The notes under the pieces were generated by a model that did no database searches, was not told the DNA's origin, and saw nothing but the letters and a program-made list of their open reading frames with translations. A stretch of DNA of 64,000 nt from Cytidiella melzeri (taxonomy: Eukaryota; Basidiomycota; Agaricomycetes; Polyporales; Irpicaceae): positions 62,001 to 126,000 of the forward strand of contig JABYQR010000091.1 of NCBI GenBank assembly GCA_022592445.1. The letters are read 5' to 3'. Below, one piece after another: positions 49,377 through 58,454 of the stretch; position 1 is the first letter of the stretch; every line of letters begins with the position of its first letter. Made by a program: the position numbers and the translations under genes.

Positions 49377-51890
49377 ATGATCACTCCTACCGCGTTCGCT
49401 GGGGCTTGGTCGTCGCTGCCAACATCCCTTACCCCATGGATGTAAGTCAGAAGCCATAGCAGATCAAGATACCTCAACTGACTGGAGCCTAATTAGTCTG
49501 GAAGTCATACAGTCCATGGGCCACACCCAGATGACCCCAGTACAAGCATCCACAATTCCGCTCTTCATGCAGAATAAAGACGTTGTTGTCGAAGCCGTAA
49601 CTGGCTCGGGTAAAACGCTCGCATTTGTCATACCTATCCTAGAGAAACTCATTCGCAGAGAAAACAAACTGCGAAAAAATGAGATTGGAGCCCTTGTCAT
49701 AACTCCTACGAGGTGAAACACATACTCTGACCTGATGAATGTGGCCGCTGAACGGTTTGCACAGAGAACTCGCCAATCAGATACATGGCATCTTCTCTAG
49801 GTTCCTAGACTCGCAACCATCGGCTTCCGATTCACCTGTCTCCTTCGACAATACCTTTGACAACCGAGAGACAGTGAGCTTAGGACGGGAGTATCCTCCT
49901 CCGTTGCTGCTTGTGTCATCGCAGCAAACACCTGCTCAAGATGTGCAACAGTTCCTTGCCTCTGGGTCCGACATCATTGTCGGCACACCAGGCCGAGTAG
50001 AAGAATTTCTTCTCGGGAAAGGCAGAAACGTGGTCAATGTAAAAGAACTGGAAGTTCTCGTGCTCGACGAGGCAGATCGGTCAGTTCGACTCAGGGTATG
50101 CGCAGTAAAGGGTGGCGCTGACCTTGCACAGCCTACTAGATCTAGGGTTTCAGCAAGCTCTTACAAGAATCCTCACACATCTTCCCAAACAGCGCCGAAC
50201 AGGCCTATTCAGTGCCACTATGACTGACGCTGATGCTATATCAGAACTTGTCCGTGTTGGGCTGCGAAACCCATCCCGAATCGTAGTCAAGGTTCAGACA
50301 AAGAAGCTGAAGTCGGCGGGTACAAGTGCTGAGGGCGGCACACATAACGCCCGAGAACTCATTGAGGAGCGCCGTATTCCCGCTAAGTCAGTACCTCATG
50401 TTCATATCGCTATTGTGCCATCCCTGACCTGACAGCGTGATGCAAATTCAGCCTACAAAATTTCTGCATCAGCTGTCGCGCCTCCGAGAAGCTCATACAG
50501 CTCTCACGAATTATCAGTCATGAGATACAACAACAGCAGTCATCGCGCTTCATTGTTTACTTCTCTACATGCGCCTGCGTAGACTACTTTTACCGAGTAA
50601 GCGGGCATCACTTCATTGGTTTGACAGTGGTAGCTAAACGACAGCCCCTGAAACCCGACATACTAGATCCTGCCCCCTCTCCTCCCACTGAACGTTAACC
50701 TACATTCCTTACACGGCCACCTTCCTCCCTCAGCTCGTACGCGCACCCTGGATGCCTTCTCCTCAGCACCTGCCACGCCGTCTTCGCCTTCCGTTCTTCT
50801 CGCTACCGACGTCGCTGCCCGTGGCCTGGATCTACCTGATGTAGACGTTGTTCTTCAGTTTGATGCACCGTCAGACCCAAAAACGTTCTCACATCGATGC
50901 GGTCGTACAGCGCGTGCTGGCCGCAGCGGTAGGGCGTGGACCCTGCTCGTGGGCAGGGAGGTTGACTATATCGGTGAGTAGTTCCTTGTTTCTGACACGT
51001 CCAGGAACGTTTGTTTGACCAGTGGTGATTGCCGTTGTAGACTTCATGTCCGTTCGCAAAATCCCGCTGAAGGAACATCCTGCACTGACTTCAGACGGCT
51101 CTCCGAGGCGGGAGGGTGACAGCGATGGTGATGACGCCGAGGTATCGCAGTTCCTGTCGATCATACGCTCCACGGTACGCAAGGACAGAGCTTTGCACGA
51201 TAATGTGAGTCCATCGCCGCTCAATCGCTTCGCCTCTGAGCTCTGCCGTCTGCAGGCTGTGAAGGCATTCGTGTCCTTCGTGAGAGCGTATTCTAAGCAT
51301 GAAGCTTCGTATATCTTTCGAATAAAAGATTTGGACCTCATAGGCGTAGCAAAAAGCTTCGGACTGCTTCGCCTGCCGAGGATGCCGGAGTTAAAAGACG
51401 TGCCAAAGGACGACTGGCAAGACGCTGTCGTTGACGTAAGTCATTCATGGTGCTACTCAGCTGTACTCTGACCTTGGCCAAGTGGCCAATTTACTCTTAC
51501 AGTGATAAAGCAAAGGAGGCATCGCGATTAGCGGAACTCGAGAAACAGTCCGCTATGGCGGCTGCAGAAGTGGCTAATCGCAAGCAGAGACAGCGGGAGC
51601 GGGCTGAACAGTCGAAAGCAAATGCGGCTTGGAGCAACAAGCTCACCAAGAAGGAAGTAAAGGAGAAAAGGAAGGAGAAGAAGAACCGTAAGAGAGACTG
51701 GCAACGAACGCAGCAGGCTCAGGACTCAGCTGCTGCCAGTGGTTCCACCAAGCGGTCAAGGACTTCTACTGATGTGGAGGAAGAGGGGGATGACTGGGAT
51801 GAGCTGGCGAGAGAAGAGCGTATGGCAAAGAAGGTGAAAAGAGGAGACGTCTCACAGCGAGAATTCGACAGCCACTTCGCAGACCTTTGA
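49377..51890 (+). CDS. SPB4: DEAD-box ATP-dependent RNA helicase Spb4 (60S ribosome biogenesis)
   Basis: About nine exons, starting [18 protein letters not shown]. Helicase motifs in order are the Q-motif ([12 protein letters not shown]), motif I AVTGSGKT, Ia PTRELANQ, Ib GTPGR, II VLDEAD, III SAT, then [19 protein letters not shown] and the motif [12 protein letters not shown]. The C-terminal extension includes [19 protein letters not shown], conserved in the Spb4/DDX55 group, and a highly basic coiled tail ([18 protein letters not shown]). Spb4 acts in the nucleolus on 27S pre-rRNA during assembly of the large subunit. The first intron joins PW to ILEVIQSMG, giving the expected Q-motif upstream sequence, which supports the start chosen. 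Confidence 0.9.
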
Positions 51891-52276
51891 GTATACGGTG
51901 CTGTATGCTTGGTTGGATGAGCGCTCCTGTATTACCGGCGACTGAACATCACTAACATGTATAATGCGCCTTTGTTTTCCGATGCTTGCTTCCTCACTGT
52001 ATCTCGTGTGCTTGTAATTTCCTAGTCTTTTTGTAGGCACGTACAGTGTCCTCAACTTCCCTTTACGCGCATCCTGGTCGAACGTGTCTCATGTGTGTGC
52101 TTGCAGGCTCAAGCGCTGAACAATGCGCGTTTTGGCAAGACGGCCTTCTCATTATTTTCTGCTCGTCCATCCACTACAGCTTTTGCTGCGTCCACACACC
52201 CTCGCAAATTTACACAACCTGTTTCAAAGGCACAAGTGCTTGCAGGCAGCTAAGGTTATAACCCGTGCCGCTAGGG
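51891..52276. other. Intergenic region, SPB4 3' end to CCCH gene 5' end
   Basis: 386 bases between two plus-strand genes, with no recognisable feature other than the presumed 3' UTR and promoter. Confidence 0.4.
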
Positions 52277-54570
52277 ATGTCCCCAAGAAAAGCTAGCCGG
52301 CGATGTCATGTACGTACCACACCAGCTCCTAAACATCTGCATCGTATGCCCTTTGATTTTTGACCGAAATTCTGGTGTAGTGGTACAATGATGATGGTAC
52401 ACAACGCGGCATAGGGTGCACGCGACGCGAGTGCATGTTCGTTCATCCTCACGAGCCTGAATGGTCACGGGCCTCACAAGTTCCTCCTCCCCGCGGATAT
52501 GAATCACAACCATCCGACCACGACAGAGATACAATCCGCAAATCGTCCACTTACTCTGATTTCTCCGGGACCTCTTCCTCTTCCAGCGCGTTCCTCGACC
52601 GCAAAGCTAGCGGCTCCAGTACACGTCAGACATCGATGGATTCTCTTGCTACAAGAACAGAGTCTCGCGACAAGGTAGCTTCGTCAAGCACCCGGCCGTC
52701 TGTCTCTCGTGAGCGGACACGCAACACAGATCGCAGTGCCACGCACGGAGACTCTCGAGGAACGAGTGCGGAAAGGAGAGAGGATTCGAGAATCGAGAGA
52801 AGGGCGTCCGTGCGAGATTTCGGGAGGAGTGACAAGGACGACAAGAGGCCGGAGAGAAGAGGGTCTGTATCCAGTACAGGCTCACGAACACCACTCGCCA
52901 GACCCGTCCCCTTGGGTCCTTCAGCTACAGAAGCCATGCCCCCGCCATCGACGAAACCTCCACCACGACCAGACACAGCCGCAAAAGATTCACAAGCTTT
53001 GAGGAACGAGAAGATGGAAGTTTGGGTCTCGCGGATCAAGTGCGTTGACGTTACGACTTTCCTCTACGAGTTTCGAAAGCTGACTGCTCGTAACTTCCTG
53101 AATGTTATCTTGACACTAGAGATATGGCGGGTGCTGTCACTGCTAGGATTGATTACCTCAAGAACGAGCAAGACCTCGCAGGCCTGCGGCGAATAGACCA
53201 ATCGCGCCATATGGCGGAGTTCTCAGTCGAGACGAAGCGGCGATTGGAAAAGCAGCGCGAGGACACGGAGGCGCGGCTGATGGCAAGGAGAGAGGAGCTG
53301 AACAGCGTTGTGTGGCGCCTCGTCGATGATGACTTTTGGCCTGTCCCCCCGCGACTTCCCTCAGAGGGCAACTCTAGTGAAGAGAAGTTCAAGGAAGTGC
53401 GCCTCACCGTTTGGGATTTGAAGGATAAAGTGAACCAGTTATCGGAGTTGATTCAACACCAAGCTGCACATGGTCCTTCTGTTCCGAATGACACTGTTCA
53501 GCCCAAACCGCGATTGTCTACGCTCGCTTTGCCTTCTCAAACACCTGACGCGATGGAAGTAGACGAGCCGCGTCCGACGAAGCGACGTCGCCTTTCGGAT
53601 GAGCAGCTACCAGTCGTCGTTCCACGCGCGAGTGATTCTTCCAAGAAAGACTTGGATGTGCTCTTGGATCGTCTCGTAATTCTTGAGGGGAAGATCTCTG
53701 AGATTGAGAACGAAATGGTGCAGTATGACCAGGACCTCTCAGTCACCGTCGAAGAGAAGATTGAAGACAAACTGGCAAATATGCATCTTCCTTCAAGGCT
53801 CCGATTGGATAATCAGGGTAACATGATAGATACAGGTCAACCATCGTCAGAAGTACAATCCAAACTACGTGAGCTTGAAGCTGGGTTCGAGCAGGCGGGG
53901 AGGGAGATTGAAGAGGTAGCGACGGAAGTGGCTTCTATTCTAAGCCATCTGGCGAATGTCGACCACGAAACAGTCAGGTTAGCAGCGGAGAACGAAAGTA
54001 TGAAGCAGCAGCTTACAATTGTGAGTGCCTTCCTGAATTTGCGCAATAGATATGACGACGTTTTCTAACAATCTTCGTTGATGTTAGATGTTGGAGAAGC
54101 AGCAAGCGATGGACGAGATGTTGGCTGCACAGAAGACCGAGATCAAGGCCCTGAACGCTGCTTTATCCGCATACATCTCAAGACCACCCGACCCAGTGCC
54201 TCCTCCTCAACTTCCAGACATTCGAACGATGGTGGAGGCCTTACGTCCCTCGCTCATGGCCTCAGTTCGGGAGAATATATCTCCAATGCTGCAGGGCCTG
54301 CGTGACCAGATCGAGAAAATTCTACTTGATCACACCACGGAACTCTCGAAAACCGTAATGACGAAGCTGGGTGTCGTTTTACGCACGCAGAATGCTATTC
54401 GAGATTTTATGGAGCAGCAGAGACAGGCAGAGACGTCGCCAGCAGCAGCGAGCGAAGCGGCATCTCCTTATGCCAATGGCATACAGGACAGAACCACCCC
54501 GATTAACGGTGCACCACCGGCGAACGGTGTAGGGCATAGTCATGTGGTGGAACCGATTGCGCTGCCTTAA
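52277..54570 (+). CDS. CCCH zinc-finger and coiled-coil protein of unknown function
   Basis: The start lies in a short first exon, 52277-52309 (MSPRKASRRCH). A 71-base intron (52310-52380, GTACGT..GTGTAG, branch-like TTTGAC) joins it to WYNDDGTQRGIGC, then TRRECMFVHPHEPEW. Together these form a CCCH-type zinc finger whose last part is C-x3-H. A long Ser/Arg-rich disordered region follows. The second half is mostly coiled coil (QSRHMAEFSVETKRRLEKQR, KLRELEAGFEQAGREIEEVA, MLEKQQAMDEMLAAQKTEIK). Near the middle is a PTKRRR basic patch that could serve as a nuclear signal. A further intron interrupts the frame near 53039-53121. CCCH fingers often bind RNA, but I cannot name this gene. The second exon alone would give a protein starting at 52435, lacking the finger. 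Confidence 0.65.
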
Positions 54571-54813
54571 CATTCATCTTTTCCTCCTTTGTCCTCGATG
54601 TTGTTTGCGACTCGATGCTTTCGATATATATTCTTCCACTCGTCCTTCAATGCTGTCGCGATGCCAAACAATTGCAGTTCTCTCTATAATTTAATTATCA
54701 CAATTCTTGTAACTGTTGGTATGCGTATGTAGTGTGATGTGCAAGGCTGTGCTTAGGGTTAGCAAGTTGTACTAGCTATGACTTCAGTTTAGTATATGTC
54801 GCGCCAGGAAAAA
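54571..54813. other. 3' flank of the CCCH gene
   Basis: AT-rich flank between the stop codon and the tRNA gene terminator. No feature seen. Confidence 0.4.
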
Positions 54814-54914
54814 TGGACCCTCCGAGGGTCGAACTCGGGACCTTTGCATTGGAAATGCTCAAGCTTAACATTTAGCCACATAAGTACAAAGCTCTACCAC
54901 TGAGCTAAGGGTCC
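54814..54914 (-). tRNA. tRNA-Ile (anticodon UAU) with a 29-nt intron
   Basis: The minus strand folds as a tRNA: acceptor GGACCCT pairing AGGGTCC with discriminator A, D-arm GCTC..GAGC, anticodon stem TTGTA/TGCAA, variable AGGTC, and T-arm CCGAG-TTCGACC-CTCGG. Without the intron the loop reads CTTATAA or CTTATGA depending on the exact cut, both with anticodon TAT (Ile AUA codons). The 36-base loop region leaves a 29-nt intron at about the canonical place after position 36/37. The intron-containing Ile(UAU) gene of yeast has the same layout. A TTTTT terminator follows the 3' end directly. This is the only tRNA gene I found in the window. Confidence 0.85.
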
Positions 54915-55157
54915 AATGCAACAATTCTTCAATAGTTGCAACATAGATTACACATGATATTTTTGAGGTTCGCGAGGACATTTACCAAGCAAACTTTCCG
55001 CTCCGGACCCTTGAACTCCGATATCATTGTGTTAAAATATTTGAACATTTACTAGGAGAGCCAAGGATCCGTGTTCGACGACTTCCAAGTCGTAAGGTCC
55101 GTCATACGCCGCTATGTCAATCTAAGTACACCCCGTCTCCGAGGCAGTCAAGGCCCA

Positions 55158-56140
55158 TCATACTTCATGCACTCCGTCCTCTTCGTGTATCCCTCCCGAA
55201 GTGACTCGCAGGAACCGCGTACCCACGCGCTTGGCTTGGTCGGCCGAGTGCGTTATCCACACGACAGCCTTCAGCGTTCCGTTACCGTTCTTGATCTCGT
55301 CCAGAATGTAGTTTTCTACCGTGTCGGATGTGCCTGCGTCCAACGCCGACGTCGGTTCTGCAACAGAGCTCAGTGAGCCCTGAGTTCCATGGTTTGAGTA
55401 TAGCGTGAAACCTATACCATCGAGTAACAAAATTTCAGCGTTTCGCAGCCCGACTCCCGTCGCCAACGCAATCCTCTGCGATTCCCCTCCACTCAGCTCA
55501 CTCCAGTTCCGGTCCCAGAGCTCTTCGTCAATTCCCCAGGCTTTCGACACTTCAATAGGCCCGTCGAGATCTGGTACAGCGACATCGTCCGGGTTACGGG
55601 TTTTCTTCTGGAACCACCCCGTACGTATGTTTCTTGAGCCGAAAGTGGATATGGTGCTCAAGAATTCACGAGGAGTGCCCGGTAGAAGCGAAGGCCGTTG
55701 CGGAACGTAGAGGACACGGGTTCTATAGTTTGGGATACCTCCAATGTACTTTAACTAAATCAAACACATTCACACTTCCATGTCGGCTTGGACTTACCGT
55801 AAGACTGTGGGGTTCTACACACAACAACTCGCAATCAGGGCAGTAACACTTAAAATGAAACAAAGCACTCACTTTCCTCTATAAATTATCCTCCCCTCGT
55901 ACAGGTTCAGGTGCGCTAGACACTTGAGCAGCGTAGTCTTCCTTGTTGACCACCAGACGGCATTCAGCCAACACTCAAGCAGGGATAATCAAGTCTGTGT
56001 GTGACTCACCCAGAACCACTCTTACCCTGCAGCACAACGACGTCTTGGTCATTCACGGCGAAACTGACATGCTCAAATACCGGCTGTCCCGGAGCCTTCG
56101 TGCACCCAACATCCTTGAGCTCGAGTATTGTTTCCGGCAT
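55158..56140 (-). CDS. Soluble ABC-type ATPase, FetA/STAR1-like
   Basis: Several exons starting MPETILELKDVG. Walker A is split by an intron (LQGKSGSG | KTTLLKCLAHLN). YRTRVLYVPQRPSLLPG covers the Q-loop region. The signature is LSGGESQRIALA. Walker B EILLLD joins to EPTSALD after an intron of about 60 nt, which is itself open and in frame, so unspliced mRNA would insert about 20 residues. The switch His is in VVWITHSADQAKRVG. There is no membrane domain. The sequence resembles FetA/YbbL, which pairs with an unrelated membrane subunit (FetB), and plant STAR1. The partner is not in the window. An upstream exon-like stretch (56149-56391) may belong to the gene (see findings). Confidence 0.7.
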
Positions 56141-56580
56141 CGCGAGAATCACCTAGTAATAGCCTTCGCTGCGCAAAGTTCTGTGATTGCCTGCCCGTCT
56201 AGAAATTGTGCAACTAACAAGTCCACAGAGCGCGCACCTTCAAGTATCTGAATGTCGTCGACGTCCAAGTCGCGCGCAAGGCAGACAAAGAGAGACCGAC
56301 TTCCGTTCCGGATTAACACTGACGTCATCACGCCAGACATCGAGGCATTAATATTATTAGGGCCTGAATCAGTGGAAACATTCATCTTCATTCTTCAGGA
56401 ATTGTAAGTATACAAATATATTGATTATTTGATAAGCTGTATCTGTTTTGAGTAAGTACAGGGAAAGCAAGACTCAGGGCTTGATCCTTGTTGTCCCTCT
56501 GGTGGAGGGACAATCAAAGGGCTTAATTCTGCTTGATTAATCAGGTAAAAATCAGGGAGTATTACTGTTATTTCGTGTGA

Positions 56581-56661
56581 CTGGTACAACATTCGTCAAG
56601 ATACAGGTACGTCCGAAGAATACAAATACAATTGCTTACCTGGTACAACATTTGTCAAGAT
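56581..56661. repeat. 22-bp imperfect direct repeat, 59 bp apart
   Basis: The copies at 56581-56602 and 56640-56661 read ctggtacaacatt[c/t]gtcaag plus two bases. They differ at a single C/T site, which is a CpG in the first copy. Confidence 0.85.
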
Positions 56662-57428
56662 GAGGAACGCTGTACCAGGTTGTTGAGCAATAAGGTCGAT
56701 CGGCCGTTTCCGAGAACCCCTCTCTATGCGCCTCCCCACCTGCCCGCCTTCCTGTCCTCTCTATGTGCCTTCCCGCTCCCATCATCCCGCCCTCTTTCCT
56801 ATTCCTCTCCCTCGGGCGGGTCACTCTCTAACACCCCCCTTGACCCGCATCCAGTCCTAACAGTTTGAGGGCTCGCCCGTGTAAAATTTGTGGCAGAGAT
56901 TTCTGTCAAAGCAAGATTGTATCGCTGATTATTGGACATTAGATCTATGGACAATGTAGATTAGATATGTAGATAGATAAGATCAGATAGTACATAGCAT
57001 GTGATTCCACCATCCTTATGGTCACACACAATGCGATACTTGCACCATATGGCATCGTGTTCCAGTAGTTTCCATGACTGAATAGCAGAAGTACCATGAG
57101 GCTTCTGCATGACTCATATTTCATATACCAAATGTATTGAGCCTACTAAAGGCTCAGTCAGCACCATTCAGTTATGTAGGATGCTCAGTCATCACTTACA
57201 TTCTCTATTTAGTAGCATTAGCAAGCAGGACTGTGCATTACCAATCATTACTCATAGGATTACCAATCCTTACCAATCCTTACTCATATGACATTACTGT
57301 AGCATTAGTAATCTAGTTACAGACATGTATATGTACCGCTCCTAGAGAGCACAGAGAAATAACAAGACACTTACTCCCAGAGTTAGTTGACTCTCCTAGT
57401 CATCCCCTACACTCGTAACTTTCAAACA

Positions 57429-57441
57429 GGTTATGAGCCCC
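57429..57441 (+). repeat. Primer-binding-site remnant of an older copia-like element
   Basis: ggttatgagcccc, identical to the primer-binding site of the intact element (57753-57765), follows a CAAACA end typical of an LTR terminus. The older LTR would lie immediately upstream; its start is not clear, with a TG at 57175 as one candidate. Confidence 0.5.
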
Positions 57442-57539
57442 GGCTTCTAACTCTTCTTACTACTCCTCTACTCTGAAACTATCCTTAAGCTCGATACTTC
57501 ACAACTGTCACTTCGTGAGTGACATTTCTTTCTACACAT

Positions 57540-57544
57540 TGTAG
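57540..57544 (+). repeat. Target-site duplication, left (tgtag)
   Basis: Five bases directly before the 5' LTR; the same tgtag follows the 3' LTR at 62847-62851. Confidence 0.85.
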
Positions 57545-57752
57545 TGTTTAACTATTCTGTCTTCGTACTACTTAGCGCGCGCTTAGCACCGTAGTTACCG
57601 TATATAAGACTTACTTTGATCAATGTAGTTACCGTATATAAGACTTACTTTGATCAATGCACAGCTATCGCTTTTGATCCCCAACTCTCTGTGTGACCAC
57701 CACCTCAGTCTTCTCTCTCAACGCTCTCAACTCTACTGATACCTTGTTAAAA
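57545..57752 (+). repeat. 5' LTR (with tandem 34-bp duplication)
   Basis: Starts TGTTTAAC and ends GTTAAAA, against GTTCAAA in the 3' LTR. It carries two head-to-tail copies of a 34-bp unit (57591-57624 and 57625-57658) that each include the TATA box tatataag. The 3' LTR has one. This fully explains the 34-base length difference. Confidence 0.95.
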
Positions 57753-57765
57753 GGTTATGAGCCCC
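57753..57765 (+). other. Primer-binding site
   Basis: ggttatgagcccc directly after the 5' LTR. The expected primer is a host tRNA or tRNA fragment, as in other copia elements; I could not pair it with the tRNA-Ile of this window. Confidence 0.7.
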
Positions 57766-57819
57766 GCCTAAGCTCATATCTTCACTCTACTTCACTTTTA
57801 CAACTACTCCTCTCTGTTT

Positions 57820-58278
57820 ATGAGCTCTGATCTCGCTGATCAAGCTCAACTTTGTCGTTCCACTAGAGAGCAACACCAAACCAACTTCCTTAGGGGTACC
57901 AGAGCTCAACCCTGCCAAAGAACAACCACCACTCGCAGGACAACTCCCATATTCACCCCTACTCCTTCTCCTGCTCCTACTACACCTCCTCCCTCAATGT
58001 CTGCCACCACTATCACAAAAACCGATGCTCCCTCAGCTGGACCATCCAACTCTAATGTCCCTGACGTTGAACACCAACCCAGCAACAATGACAACCACTC
58101 TTCTAGCTCTGAGGATTGTGAGGCGATCCCAGGTGCTCGCCATGTCTCTGCTCCCCCAGCTGATCGCCGTCGCACCCCCTTCGACACACTTTGCAATGAC
58201 GATTGTCGTCGTCACCCTCATGGAGGAGACGATGACAGTGATGACAACCGTATGGATGAGGATGAGAGGCGAAATTGA
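57820..58278 (+). pseudogene. Broken N-terminal Gag-leader frame
   Basis: 152 codons starting MSSDLADQAQL, rich in Thr, Pro, Ser, Asp and His, ending at TGA 58276-58278. It lies upstream of the Gag core but in another frame. Stops in all three frames occur between 58276 and 58297. It is probably the original start of Gag, separated by mutation, though a separate leader protein is possible. Confidence 0.5.
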
Positions 58279-58454
58279 GCCCTCGTTGACGACGTGAGAA
58301 GCGTCCTGCTCGCTGTCCGACAACTCCCCCTCCTCCGGGCAGCTCTCCTGGTGGCTCGCCGCTGCCTCCTCCGCCTAGCTCCATAGGCACTAGGTCGACA
58401 CGCGAAGTGTCGCAACTTCTGTCTGTGCCACCTGGCCACGACAACAACTTCACT

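Larger units (their letters stand above)
56141..57539. other. Repeat-rich region between the ABC gene and the retrotransposon
   Basis: No supported gene in 1.4 kb. It holds an ABC-like exon fragment (56149-56391, minus), a 22-bp direct repeat at 56581 and 56640, AT-rich short repeats at 57240-57290, and the end of an older copia-like LTR with primer-binding site (57429-57441). Confidence 0.5.

Noticed and set aside
54814..54914. Reading the tRNA as Gly(UCC) or Cys
   Set aside because: A CTTCCAA loop would need an intron at a non-standard place; the standard position gives anticodon UAU and the gene resembles intron-containing Ile(UAU) genes.
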